From contig NZ_JAMHIV010000032.1 of NCBI RefSeq assembly GCF_023897065.1, positions 56,411 to 120,410 of the forward strand: a stretch of DNA of 64,000 bases. The letters are read 5' to 3'. The translations under genes were made by a program, and so were the position numbers. Under the pieces are notes generated by a model. That model was not told the origin of the DNA. It saw nothing but the letters and a program-made list of their open reading frames with translations, and ran no database searches. This document shows, one piece after another, positions 24,525 to 33,900 of the stretch. This stretch comes from Crossiella sp. SN42. GTDB lineage: Bacteria > Actinomycetota > Actinomycetes > Mycobacteriales > Pseudonocardiaceae. Numbering within the stretch: the first letter of the stretch is position 1; the number at the start of each line of letters is the position of its first letter.

Positions 24525-24928
24525 TCCAGCGTTGGAGCCCGGCGGTGGTCGGCCCGCCGGTCGGCCAGTACAGCCACCTGGCCACCGCGCCCGCCGGGCA
24601 CGAGCTGCTGTTCGTCGCCGGCCAGATCGGGGCCCGGCCGGACGGCAGCATGCCTGCCGACGCGGAGTCCCAGTCCCGCCTGGCGCACGAGAACCTGGCC
24701 GCGCTGCTCGCCGAGGCCGGCGGCGGTCCCGAGCACCTGCTGAAGCTGTTCACCATGGTCGCAGGCACCGAGCACCTGCCTGCGGTGCGCGCCGGGCGGA
24801 CCGGGCTGTTCGAGCAGTGGTTCCCGGCCAAGGACTGGCCCGCGCACTCGCTGATCGTGGTGGCCGGGCTGGCCGCCCCGCACATCCTGATCGAGGTGGA
24901 AGCGGTGGCTGCGATCCCCCGGGGGTGA
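24521..24928 (+). CDS. RidA family protein (reactive imine/enamine deaminase)
   Basis: 135 residues. RidA proteins hydrolyse reactive enamines and imines formed by PLP enzymes. The start WSPAVVGPPVGQYSHLATAP and ELLFVAGQIGARPDGS correspond to the family signature region, followed by SRLAHENLAALLAEAGGG and LFTMVAG. The usual catalytic Arg of the RidA subfamily is not clearly placed: the C-terminal part reads WPAHSLIVVAGLAAPHILIEVEAVAA. This may therefore be one of the Rid subfamilies without deaminase activity. GTG overlaps the response-regulator stop (GTGA), so it is translated with the signalling operon. Confidence 0.85.
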   Translation: MIQRWSPAVVGPPVGQYSHLATAPAGHELLFVAGQIGARPDGSMPADAESQSRLAHENLAALLAEAGGGPEHLLKLFTMVAGTEHLPAVRAGRTGLFEQWFPAKDWPAHSLIVVAGLAAPHILIEVEAVAAIPRG

Positions 24929-24981
24929 CCGGGGCCACTGGATTCGATCATTCACCGCGCCGCGAGCTAGGTTCTGCTCTC

Positions 24982-26448
24982 GTGGCCTCGTCCCGTTTCG
25001 CCCGTCCCGCCTGGCTCAACCCCAAGGTCCTGCGCACCGAGGTGCTCGCCGGGCTGGTGGTCGCGCTCGCGCTGATCCCGGAGGCGATCTCCTTCTCGGT
25101 GATCGCCGGGGTCGACCCGAGCCTGGGCCTGTTCGCCTCCTTCACCATGGCGGTGACCATCGCCGTCTTCGGCGGCCGCCCGGCGATGATCTCCGCGGCG
25201 ACCGGGGCGATCGCGCTGGTGGTGGCGCCGGTGGTGCGCGAGCACGGGGTGAGCTACCTGATCGCCACGGTGATCCTGGGCGGGCTGGTGCAGATCGCGC
25301 TCGGCGCGCTCGGGGTGGCCAAGCTGATGCGGTTCGTGCCGCGTTCGGTGATGGTCGGCTTCGTCAACGCGCTGGCCATCCTGATCTTCCTGGCCCAGCT
25401 GCCCGAGCTGTACGGGGTGCCGTGGGCGGTGTACCCGCTCTTCGCCGCCGGGGTGGCGGTCATGGTGTTCTTCCCCCGGCTGACCAAGGTGGTGCCCGCG
25501 CCGCTGGTGGCGATCATCGCGCTGACCGCGATCACGGTGGCCGCCGGCATCGCGGTGCCGACCGTCGGCGACCGCGGCAAGCTGCCCAGCAGCCTGCCGG
25601 TGCCCGGCCTGCCGGACGTGCCGTTCACCCTGGACACGCTCAAGATCATCGCGCCCTACGCGGTGGCGCTCGCGCTGGTCGGGCTGATGGAGTCGCTGAT
25701 GACCGCGAAGCTGGTCGACGAGCTGACCGACACCCGCTCGGACAAGACCCGCGAGTCGATCGGCCAGGGCATCGCCAACGTGGTCACCGGCCTGTTCGGC
25801 GGCATGGGCGGCTGCGCGATGATCGGCCAGACGATGATCAACGTGAAGAACGGCGCGCGCACCCGGCTGTCCACCTTCCTAGCCGGGGCCTTCCTGATGG
25901 TGCTGTGCATCGTGTTCGGGCCGCTGGTCTCCCAGATCCCGATGGCCGCGCTGGTCGCGGTGATGGTGCTGGTCGCCGTCGGCACCTTCGACTGGCACTC
26001 GGTCGCGCCCAGGACCCTCAAGCGGATGCCGGCCGGCGAGATCGGCGTCATGGCGGTCACCGTGGCGCTGGTGGTGGCCACTGACAACCTGGCCATCGGC
26101 GTCATCGCGGGCACCATCACCGCCATGGTCATCTTCGCCCGCCGGGTCGCCCACCTGGTCACCCTGGACGCCGTCCGCGAGGAGGACCGGGTGGTCTACA
26201 CGGTCAACGGCGAGCTGTTCTTCGCCTCCAGCAACGACCTGGTCGGCCAGTTCGACTACCCGAACGACCCGGACCAGGTGGTCATCGACCTGAGCCGGGC
26301 GCACATCTGGGACGCCTCCACGGTGGCCGCGCTGGACGCGGTGACCGCCAAGTACGCCGAGCGCGGCAAGACGGTGGAGATCATTGGCCTGAACCAGCAC
26401 AGCGCGGCCATGCACGGCAGGCTCACCGGGGAACTGACCAGCCACTAG
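24982..26448 (+). CDS. SulP family anion transporter with STAS domain
   Basis: 488 residues. It is a SulP/SLC26 permease, likely taking up sulfate or bicarbonate with Na+ or H+. The transport domain has 12-14 helices and the conserved start VLAGLVVALALIPEAISFSVIAGV. Further conserved pieces are GGRPAMISAATGAIALVVAP, GFVNALAILIFLAQ and GLFGGMGGCAMIGQTMINV. The C-terminal STAS domain is short: DRVVYTVNGELFFASSNDL and VVIDLSRAHIWDASTVAALD. The overall length and Na+-transporter-like sequence resemble BicA-type bicarbonate carriers, but I cannot decide the anion. TAGGTT (24968-24973) ends eight bases before the GTG with no Shine-Dalgarno, pointing to a leaderless mRNA. Confidence 0.92.
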   Translation: MASSRFARPAWLNPKVLRTEVLAGLVVALALIPEAISFSVIAGVDPSLGLFASFTMAVTIAVFGGRPAMISAATGAIALVVAPVVREHGVSYLIATVILGGLVQIALGALGVAKLMRFVPRSVMVGFVNALAILIFLAQLPELYGVPWAVYPLFAAGVAVMVFFPRLTKVVPAPLVAIIALTAITVAAGIAVPTVGDRGKLPSSLPVPGLPDVPFTLDTLKIIAPYAVALALVGLMESLMTAKLVDELTDTRSDKTRESIGQGIANVVTGLFGGMGGCAMIGQTMINVKNGARTRLSTFLAGAFLMVLCIVFGPLVSQIPMAALVAVMVLVAVGTFDWHSVAPRTLKRMPAGEIGVMAVTVALVVATDNLAIGVIAGTITAMVIFARRVAHLVTLDAVREEDRVVYTVNGELFFASSNDLVGQFDYPNDPDQVVIDLSRAHIWDASTVAALDAVTAKYAERGKTVEIIGLNQHSAAMHGRLTGELTSH

Positions 26449-26453
26449 CCCGG

Positions 26454-26900
26454 CTACCGGCTGCCGCCGCGGTCCAGCGGGCCCCAGTCGGCGCGGTACT
26501 CGGTGACCGTGCGCTCGGCCTCGGTCAGCACCTCCTCGGCGATCCAGGCCACCGCCCGGTCGCACCGCACCAGCGGCTCGTTGTCCGGCCCCCGGCCCAC
26601 CTCAGCCCCCTGGAACAGCCAGGGCCGCACCTGCGGACCACGCCGTTCGCGCAGGTGGCGGTAGTCGTAGAGCCGGCGGGCCACCCACACCGTCAGCGGC
26701 CGGTCCGCCCACCACCGCTCCACCGCCAGTGGGTTGGCGGACAGGCCGGGCAGCTCCACCCCGGTCAGCTCGTCCTTGCTGACCGACCCCTGATCGGTGT
26801 CCGGTCCCTTCGACCAGCGCAGGTAGAGGTCCTCCGGGTGTTCGTCGACGACCTTGGCCAGCTCGTCCAGGCTGGTCAGCGTAGGTAGCTCCGCCTCCAT
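26454..26900 (-). CDS. DUF6098 family protein
   Basis: 148 residues of a family common in actinomycetes (I recognise it as DUF6098). The family pattern is LPTLTSLDELAKVVDEHPED, LYLRWSKGPDTD, ELTGVELPGLSANPL, ERWWADRPLTVWVARRLYDY and PWLFQGAEVGRGPDNEPLV. It is a small soluble protein; its function is unknown. It starts 43 bases from the divergent PHP gene and faces the SulP transporter tail to tail with a five-base gap. Confidence 0.82.
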   Translation of the reverse strand: MEAELPTLTSLDELAKVVDEHPEDLYLRWSKGPDTDQGSVSKDELTGVELPGLSANPLAVERWWADRPLTVWVARRLYDYRHLRERRGPQVRPWLFQGAEVGRGPDNEPLVRCDRAVAWIAEEVLTEAERTVTEYRADWGPLDRGGSR

Positions 26901-26943
26901 GGCCAGAGGAGTTGCCCGGGATCAAGCGGGGTATTCCTGGCTG

Positions 26944-27975
26944 GTGGATCCCGTTCGGGCGTTGCGCCAGATCGCCTTCCACCTGGAGCGGGCCGCCGAG
27001 CCGACCTACCGGGTGCGGGCGTTCCGCCGCGCCGCGTCCACCGTCGAGCCGCTCACCGAGCAGGAGCTGCGGGAGCGGGCCGAGCGCGGCACGCTCACCG
27101 ACCTGCCCGGCATCGGCAAGGCCACCGCCGCCGTCATCACCGAGGTCCTCGCCGGTCAGCAGCCCCGCTACCTCACCTCGCTGCTGGACACCGCGCCCAC
27201 CCGCACCGGCGGCGAGGAGCTGCGCCGGGCCCTGCGCGGGGACTGCCACACCCACTCCGACTGGTCGGATGGCGGCAGTCCGATCCTGGAGATGGCCGAG
27301 GCCGCCCGCGAGCTGGGCCACGAGTGGATCGCCCTCACCGACCACTCACCCCGCCTCCGGGTCGCCAACGGCCTCTCCGCCGACCGCCTGCGCGCCCAGC
27401 TCAAGTTGGTCCGGCAGCTCAACGAGCGGCTGGCCCCGTTCCGCATCCTCACCGGCATCGAGGTCGACATCCTCGACGACGGCAGCCTGGACCAGGACCC
27501 CGCCCTGCTCGCCGAACTGGACCTGGTCGTGGGCAGCGTGCACTCCAAGCTCCGCATGCCGGCCGCGGAGATGACCGAACGCCTGTGCGCCGCGGTGGCC
27601 AACCCGCACCTGGACGTCCTCGGCCACTGCACCGGCCGCCTGGTCACCGGCAAGGGCCGCCCGGAGTCCCAGTTCGACCCGGAACGCGTCTTCACCGCCT
27701 GCCGCGACCACCAGGTGGCCGTAGAGATCAACTCTCGCCCGGAGCGCCTGGATCCGCCCCGCAGGCTGCTCCGCCTGGCCGTCGAGCTGGGCTGCGAGTT
27801 CGCCATCGACTCCGACGCGCACGCCCCCGGCCAGCTCGACTGGCTCAGCTACGGCTGCGCCCGGGCCCAGGAATGCGGAGTGGACGCGGACCGAGTGATC
27901 AACACCCGCACGGCGGCGCAGCTCATCCGCCGCGGCAAGGCCCGCGCCCCCTCCCGTGTACGTGCCCGTACCTAG
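26944..27975 (+). CDS. PHP-domain metal-dependent hydrolase with helix-hairpin-helix N-terminus (PolX-like, no polymerase)
   Basis: 343 residues. The N-terminus (VDPVRALRQIAFHLERAAEP to about 90) holds a helix-hairpin-helix, LTDLPGIGKATAAVITEVL, as in DNA polymerase X proteins. The PHP domain follows with metal ligands in GDCHTHSDWSDGGSPI, WIALTDHSPRL, LTGIEVDILDDG, VVGSVHSKLRM, DVLGHCTGRL, VEINSRPERL and AIDSDAHAPGQLDWL; all nine usual positions look occupied. There is no nucleotidyltransferase domain. Activity is likely phosphoesterase, perhaps histidinol phosphatase-like or nucleolytic. I favour GTG 26944, as homologues begin at this point; ATG 26899 is an alternative that would overlap the divergent DUF6098 start. 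Confidence 0.88.
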   Translation: MDPVRALRQIAFHLERAAEPTYRVRAFRRAASTVEPLTEQELRERAERGTLTDLPGIGKATAAVITEVLAGQQPRYLTSLLDTAPTRTGGEELRRALRGDCHTHSDWSDGGSPILEMAEAARELGHEWIALTDHSPRLRVANGLSADRLRAQLKLVRQLNERLAPFRILTGIEVDILDDGSLDQDPALLAELDLVVGSVHSKLRMPAAEMTERLCAAVANPHLDVLGHCTGRLVTGKGRPESQFDPERVFTACRDHQVAVEINSRPERLDPPRRLLRLAVELGCEFAIDSDAHAPGQLDWLSYGCARAQECGVDADRVINTRTAAQLIRRGKARAPSRVRART

Positions 27976-28139
27976 ACCTCTTCCTCATCCAGTGGGACCG
28001 ATCGGTGCTGGTCTGCCACATCGGCGGGATCGGCCTCCAGTGGCCGCACGTCGATGAGCACGTCCTCTTCCTCCGGCATCACCTCGGTCCTCTGTTCCAA
28101 CGCGTCGGCCTCGGGGACTTCGTCGGCTGGGCGGTTCAT
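27972..28139 (-). CDS. Small acidic protein, 55 residues
   Basis: A short gene with a very strong ribosome binding site (GGGGAGGAGG, five bases before the ATG at 28139). The product begins MNRPADEVPEADALEQRTEV, continues PEEEDVLIDVRPLEADPADV and ends DEEEV; about one third of residues are Asp or Glu. Similar short acidic proteins ending VPLDEEE are common in actinomycetes; their function is unknown. It overlaps the stop of the convergent PHP gene by four bases and is divergent from the CYTH-CHAD gene. Confidence 0.8.
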   Translation of the reverse strand: MNRPADEVPEADALEQRTEVMPEEEDVLIDVRPLEADPADVADQHRSVPLDEEEV

Positions 28140-28227
28140 CGCACACCTCCTCCCCAGGGCCGTTCCCGATCACCGCGAACCACAAACACCAGGTGCTGAA
28201 CGGCCGGATCTCGGGTAAGCATGCAAG

Positions 28228-29751
28228 ATGGCGACCGAAACGCGGGAGATCGAACGCAAGTACGAGGCGACGGAACCACTGGTCCTGCCCGACCTGGACG
28301 GCCTGCCCGGCGTCGCCGCCCTGCTGGGCCCCGACGAGCTGGCCCTGGACGCCACCTACTTCGACACCGCCGACCGCCGCCTGCTCGCCGAGGGCATCAC
28401 CCTGCGCCGCCGCACCGGCGGTGACGACGCCGGCTGGCACCTCAAGCTGCCCCTCGGCCCGGACACCCGCGAGGAGATCCGCCTGCCACTGGGCCGCAAC
28501 CGCAAGGTCCCCGCCCCCCTGGCCACACTCGTCCGCGCGCACACCAGGGGTAACGACCTCGCCCCCATCGGCCGCCTGCGCACCACCCGCCGCCGCTGGC
28601 ACCTGGTCGACACCGAGGGCACGGTGCTGGCCGAGGTGGTCATCGACGACGTCAGCGCCCAGACCATGGGCGAGTCCGCCACCCTGGACACCTGGCAGGA
28701 GGCCGAAGTGGAGCTGGTCAACGGCGACCTGGCCCTACTGTCCACAGTGGACGAACGCTTCACCGCAGCGGGAGCCCACCGCAGCACCTCCAAGTCAAAG
28801 ATCGGCCGCCTGCTGGGCACCCCGCCCCGCCCGGTCTTCGCGCACACCCCACCCCGCCCCCTGACCAAGAAGTCCTCCGCCATCACCGTCGTCCTGGCCT
28901 ACCTCCGCGCCCACGCCGCCGCCCTGGTGGCAGGCGACATCCTCATCCGCCGCGACAAGCCGGACGCCATCCACCAGATGCGAGTGGCCACCCGCCGCCT
29001 GCGCAGCACCCTGCGCGCCTACGGCAAGGTCATCGACAAGGAGCAGACCGGCCGCCTGTCCGACGAGCTCAAATGGCTGGGCGCGGTCCTGGGCGAGGCA
29101 AGAGACCTGGAAGTCCTGCACGAGCGCTTCACCCAGCACATCCAAGACACCCCGGACGAGCTCGTCCTCGGCCCGGTCCAGGCCAGGGTCGACGGCCACT
29201 ACCGCCAGGAGTTCGCCGCCGCCCGCAAGAAGGTCCTCGCCGAACTGGACGGCCAGCGCTACCTGGACCTGCTGTGCCTGCTGGAGTTCGTCCTCTCCGA
29301 GCCCCCGCCCACCCGCCTGGCCACCCACCCCGCGAAGGACGTCCTGCCCCAGCAGGTCCGCCGCGCCTACCGCAAGCTGGACCGAGCGATGACAGAGGCG
29401 GCGACCAAGGATGGCCCGGAACAAGAACTGGCCCTGCACGAAGCCCGCAAAGCAGCCAAACGAGCCCGCTACGCCGCCGAAGCGCTGGAACCGGTGTTCG
29501 GCAAGAACGCCACCCGCTTCCGCAAGCGAATGAAGAGCATCCAAACCCTCCTGGGCCACCACCAGGACGCCGTAGTAAGCCGCCAAGCCCTCCGCGACCT
29601 GGGTATCCAAGCCCACCTGGCGACGGAGAACGGCTTCACCTACGGCCTGTTCCTGGGCCGCGACGAAGCAAAGGCGGCACAAGCCCGCACCGAACTCCCA
29701 GCGCTCTGGCGCAAGGCTTCGGCGAAGAAGCATCGAAAGTGGCTCCGCTAG
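28228..29751 (+). CDS. CYTH-CHAD domain protein
   Basis: 507 residues. The N-terminal CYTH (triphosphate tunnel metalloenzyme) domain carries the ExExK motif in REIERKYEA, then YFDTADRRLLAEGITLRRRTG, WHLKLPL and EAEVELVNGD, spanning about 1-200. The C-terminal CHAD domain (about 215-500) is helical with conserved His pairs: KPDAIHQMRVATRRLRSTLRAYG, RDLEVLHERF, LALHEARKAAKRARYAAEAL and LLGHHQDAV. CHAD domains bind inorganic polyphosphate and the CYTH part hydrolyses triphosphates, so a polyphosphate-linked role is expected. TAAGCA (28216-28221) lies six bases before the ATG with no Shine-Dalgarno. One GTCCACWGTGGAC palindrome lies inside. Confidence 0.95.
   Translation: MATETREIERKYEATEPLVLPDLDGLPGVAALLGPDELALDATYFDTADRRLLAEGITLRRRTGGDDAGWHLKLPLGPDTREEIRLPLGRNRKVPAPLATLVRAHTRGNDLAPIGRLRTTRRRWHLVDTEGTVLAEVVIDDVSAQTMGESATLDTWQEAEVELVNGDLALLSTVDERFTAAGAHRSTSKSKIGRLLGTPPRPVFAHTPPRPLTKKSSAITVVLAYLRAHAAALVAGDILIRRDKPDAIHQMRVATRRLRSTLRAYGKVIDKEQTGRLSDELKWLGAVLGEARDLEVLHERFTQHIQDTPDELVLGPVQARVDGHYRQEFAAARKKVLAELDGQRYLDLLCLLEFVLSEPPPTRLATHPAKDVLPQQVRRAYRKLDRAMTEAATKDGPEQELALHEARKAAKRARYAAEALEPVFGKNATRFRKRMKSIQTLLGHHQDAVVSRQALRDLGIQAHLATENGFTYGLFLGRDEAKAAQARTELPALWRKASAKKHRKWLR
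28740..28752. repeat. Copy 2 of palindrome GTCCACWGTGGAC
   Basis: GTCCACAGTGGAC inside the CYTH-CHAD gene, encoding Ser-Thr-Val-Asp with the rare codon ACA. Confidence 0.6.
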
Positions 29752-29799
29752 TAGCGGCCGGACAGGAAATCGATGCCGGTCCGCTAGGCGTACCAGGTG

Positions 29800-30009
29800 G
29801 CGAAACCGGGTGGGGCCTGGCGGTCGGGAAGCATTGACCGGCAGCACAGACCGGATCAGCGGCCCGCAAGGCGGCGGACCGGGCATTTGGTTCCAGCCGG
29901 TCCAGGACGCAAAGACCGTGAAGAACCGCCTGTTATGTACCAGGAAGGAATCGACCACTACGCGATAGCGATGAAGGACCCCGAAGAGAACGAGTTCGAC
30001 ATCAACTGA
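29800..30009 (+). pseudogene. Remnant of a VOC/glyoxalase-like protein
   Basis: One frame reads GSTDRISGPQGGGPGIWFQPVQDAKTVKNRL, typical of the second half of actinobacterial VOC (glyoxalase-like) proteins. Shortly after, another frame reads YQEGIDHYAIAMKDPEENEFDIN with a stop at 30007-30009, the classic VOC C-terminus (usually DPEGNEFDV). The first half of the protein is missing, and a frameshift with a deletion separates the two pieces. It lies between CYTH-CHAD and an inverted-repeat element, so the decay may be linked to that element. Confidence 0.65.
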
Positions 30010-30068
30010 CCGCGACCGCCCAACAAGCAGAAGCAAACGCCCGCCAGCGGCAATAACGCTCTATGCGA

Positions 30069-30206
30069 GCGGTTGATTTTGTGATTTTGTTTGGGGGGAG
30101 GCCATCCCATAAGCTACCCCAGCGATTGGGCAGGCCTCACCGCCTGCCCCGAAAGCCCAATCAGGGATGGCCTAGGGGCCCCAAACCAAATCACAAAATC
30201 AACCGC
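30069..30206. repeat. MITE-like or structured inverted-repeat element, 138 bp
   Basis: The outer arms are 28 bases with one mismatch: GCGGTTGATTTTGTGATTTT... at 30069-30096 and its complement ending AAATCACAAAATCAACCGC at 30206. They are unusually AT-rich for this genome. Inside lie GGCCATCCC/GGGATGGCC and a core GATTGGGC...GCCCAATC with GGCAGGC...GCCTGCC, making a multi-stem palindrome. No coding capacity. It ends 23 bases before an acetyltransferase gene and follows a decayed VOC gene. No second copy is in the window. Confidence 0.75.
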
Positions 30207-30229
30207 ACAACGCGGCTAACCTAAGAGCC

Positions 30230-30961
30230 ATGCACCTGGCAACCCTGGCCAACCGCCCAGACCTCCGAGCAGCCCACGCGGCAATGGACTCCGCCTGGCC
30301 AGAGTTCATGCGGCACTCCCCGGTCTCCGCCCTCCTGGACACCGCGATCGACCGCTTCCCCGAGTACCAGCTCATGCTGCTCGAACAAGAAACCCTCATC
30401 GGCTACGGCCACAGCGTCCCCTTCACCTGGGACGGCAACCCCGAAACCCTGCCAGACCAAGGCTGGGACGCCATCATTGGCGACGCGTTGGCCGACGCCG
30501 ACGAGCAACGCCAGCCCACCGCCGCCACCCTGCTGGAAATCGTGGTGGTCCCGGAGCGCCAAGGCGAAGGCCTGTCCACCCGCCTCGCCACCGCCCTGCG
30601 CGACCACGCCGCCCAAGCCGGCCTCACCGATCTCGTGGCCCCGCTCCGCCCCAGCCACAAACACCTGGAACCCCACACCCCCATGCCGGACTACGTCGCC
30701 CGCCGCCGCCCGGACGGCCTCCCCGAGGACCCCTGGCTGCGCGTGCACGTCCGCCTGGGCGCGCAGATCCTGCACACCTGCCCGGCTTCCATGGCCATCG
30801 CCGGTTCCCTGGCCCAATGGCGCGAATGGACCGGCCTGCCCTTCGACCGTGACGGCACCGTCGAGGTGCCGGGCGCGCTCGCCCCCGTGCTGGTCTCCAC
30901 CGCTCAGGACCACGCCGTCTACGTGGAACCGAACGTCTGGATCCGGCACCGGCTCAGCTAG
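30230..30961 (+). CDS. GNAT family N-acetyltransferase-like protein
   Basis: 243 residues. The acetyl-CoA binding region is LLEIVVVPERQGEGLSTRLATALRDHAAQAG, the usual V-x-x-x-x-Q-G-x-G/A pattern. The C-terminal part (DPWLRVHVRLGAQILHTCPA onward) is long for GNAT and probably forms the acceptor site. The substrate is unknown. The ATG is preceded at seven bases by TAACCT (30217-30222) and no Shine-Dalgarno, so it is probably leaderless. The promoter region abuts the 138-bp inverted-repeat element. The gene ends with an eight-base overlap with convergent hrpA. Confidence 0.82.
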   Translation: MHLATLANRPDLRAAHAAMDSAWPEFMRHSPVSALLDTAIDRFPEYQLMLLEQETLIGYGHSVPFTWDGNPETLPDQGWDAIIGDALADADEQRQPTAATLLEIVVVPERQGEGLSTRLATALRDHAAQAGLTDLVAPLRPSHKHLEPHTPMPDYVARRRPDGLPEDPWLRVHVRLGAQILHTCPASMAIAGSLAQWREWTGLPFDRDGTVEVPGALAPVLVSTAQDHAVYVEPNVWIRHRLS

Positions 30962-33900
30962 TCAGCAACTCGTCCATCGCGCGATAGATCCGCTTGTCCG
31001 AAACCGGATAAGCCGTCCCCAGGGACTGCGCGAAATACGAAACCCGCAGCTCCTCAATCATCCACCGAATCTTGGCCAACCCAGCCGCAGCCTGCGGCAC
31101 CTCGCGCCGAAGCTCCAGATACGCCTGATGCACCTGCGAAACCTGAGCCTGCAACTCCGCATCCCGCCGAGGATTCTCCCCAACCTTCTCCAGCCGATGC
31201 TTGGCCGCCCGCAGATACCGCGGCAGATGCACCACCCGGGACCACCCAGTAGCAGTCACAAACCCCTTGTACACCAACGCATCCACCTGCTTCCGCACAT
31301 CCGCGGCAGCATCCAGCGAAGCCTTGGTCTCCAACACGGCAGACACCTCATGCCAAGCCATCAGCGTCGCCTCAACGTGCCCCACCACCTCGAACACCGC
31401 CAGCTGCAACCCGCCCCGAACCCCATCCCGGAGCTTGTCGAACCCAGCCGCGTCCCAAGCAGGCCCGCCCCCAGCCGCGATCAGCTTGTCCGCCGCCGCA
31501 TTGATGCAGTCCACCAGCAGATCAGCCACCCCGCCATGCGGATTCCGGCTCAACGTCAGCTTCGCCTGGTTGCTCAGTCCCCGCTGCAACTGCTTCACCG
31601 GCGAGGGCACCGTCAGCAGCAACAACCGCCGCGTCCCGCGCCACATCGCCCGCCGCTGCTCGGCCGCGCTGTCCAGCATCCGGACCGCCACGCTGTCCGT
31701 CTCATCGATCAACGCCGGATAAGCGGTGACCGTGAACCCGTTCTGCTCCTGCGAAAAAGTCTTCGGCAGCGTCCCGATGGTCCAGTCCCGCAACCCGGTC
31801 CGCTCCAGCTCGTTGCCCGCCTTGGACAACGTCTTGCGCACCTGGGCCGTGAGCTTCCGCTTCAGCGCCGCCAGGTCCTTGCCCTCGGCCAGCACCTTCT
31901 CGTTCTCATCGACCACCCGATACGTGGTCTTCAGGTGGTCCGGCACCTGGTCCAGCTGCCAGGCCTCCCGGGGCACCTCGATCTGGGTGAGCTCGTGCAG
32001 CACGTCTTCCACCGCGTCCAGCACGTGGCCGTCCTCGACCGAGAGCCGGCTCAGCAGCGCCTCGGCCACATCGGGCACCGGCACGAAGTTGCGGCGCAGG
32101 TTCTTCGGCAGCGACTTCAGCAGCGAGACCACGATCTCCTTGCGCAGCCCGGGAATGTGCCAGGCGAAGCCGTCGCCGTCGACCTGGTTGAGCACGCCGA
32201 CCGGGATGTGCGCGGTGACCCCGTCGTCCCGCCTGCCCGGCTCGAACCGGTAGGTCAGCGGCAGCGTCACCCCGCCCTGCCGCCAGTCATCGGGGTAGTC
32301 GGCCTCGGTGATCGACCCGGCGGTGGCGTTGATCAGCGCCTGCTTGTCGAAGGTCAGCAGGTCGGGAGTTTCCCTGCGGGTCTTCTTCCACCAGCTGTCG
32401 AAGTGCCGCCCGGAGACGACCTCCTTGCCGATCCGCTCGTCGTAGAAGGCGAACAGCGTCTCGTCGTCGACCAGGATGTCCCGCCGCCGCGCCCGGTCCT
32501 CCAGCGCCTCGACCTCGCCGAGCAGCGCCCGGTTGGCGTGGAAGAACTTGTGCGTGGTCTCCCAGTCGCCCTCGACCAGCGCGTGCCGGATGAACAGCTC
32601 CCGGCTCAGCTCCGGGTCGATCCGGCCGTAGTTGACCTTGCGGTTGACCACCAGCGGGATCCCGTACAGGGTCACCCGCTCGATGGCCATCACCGCGCCC
32701 TGCTTCTTCTCCCAGTGCGGCTCGCTGTGCGTGCGCTTGACCAGGTGCCCGGCCAGCGGCTCGACCCACTCCGGCTCGATCCGGGCGGCGATCCGGCCCC
32801 ACAGCCGCGAGGTCTCCACCAGCTCGGCCGCCATCACCCAGCGCGGTGGCTTCTTGAACAGCGCGGAGCCGGGGAAGATGGCGAAGCGGGCACTGCGCGC
32901 GCCCAGGTACTCCTTCTTCCGCTCCTCCTGCAGACCGATGTGCGACAACAGGCCGGACAGCAGCGCGGTGTGGATCTGCTGCTCCGGCGCGGGATTGCTG
33001 TTCGGGGTGATGCCGAGCTGCTTGACCACCTGGCGCAGCTGGCTGTGGATGTCCTGCCACTCCCGCACCCGCAGGTAGTTCAGGTACTCCGCCTTGCACA
33101 GCTTGCGGAACCGGTTGCTGGAGAGCTCCTGCTGCTGCTCCCGCAGGTACTCCCACAGCTTCAGGTAGGCGAGGAAGTCGGAGTTCGGATCGGCGAAGCG
33201 GGCGTGTTTGCTGTCCGCGTCCTGTTGCTTGTCCGCCGGCCGCTCGCGCGGGTCCTGAATGGACAGTGCGGCGGTGATCACCAGCACCTCGCGCACACAG
33301 CCCAGCTCGTCGGCGGCCAGCACCATCCTGGCCAGCCTGGGATCCACCGGCAGCTGGGAGAGCTTGCGCCCCAACGGGGTCAGCCGCTTCTTCGGATCGC
33401 TCTGCTCAGGGTCGAGCGCGCCCAGCTCCTGCAACAGCTGCACGCCGGCGGTGATGTTGCGGGCATCCGGCGGGTCGATGAACGGGAACGCGGCCAGGTC
33501 GCCCAGACCCAGCGAGGTCATCTGCAGGATGACCGAGGCCAGGTTGGTGCGCAGGATCTCCGGATCGGTGAACTCCGGCCTGGCCTCGAAGTCCTCCTCG
33601 CTGTAGAGCCGGATGCAGATGCCCTCCGACACCCGGCCGCAGCGGCCCTTGCGCTGGTTGGCCGAGGCCTGGGAGACCGGTTCGATCGGCAGCCGCTGCA
33701 CCTTGGTGCGGTGGGAGTACCGGGAGATCCGCGCGGTGCCGGGGTCGATCACGTACTTGATGCCGGGCACGGTCAGCGAGGTCTCGGCCACGTTGGTGGC
33801 CAGCACGATCCGCCGTCCGGTGTGCGCCTGGAACACCCGGTGCTGCTCGGCCGCGGACAGCCGCGCGTACAGCGGCACCACCTCGGTGTTGCGCAGCTCC

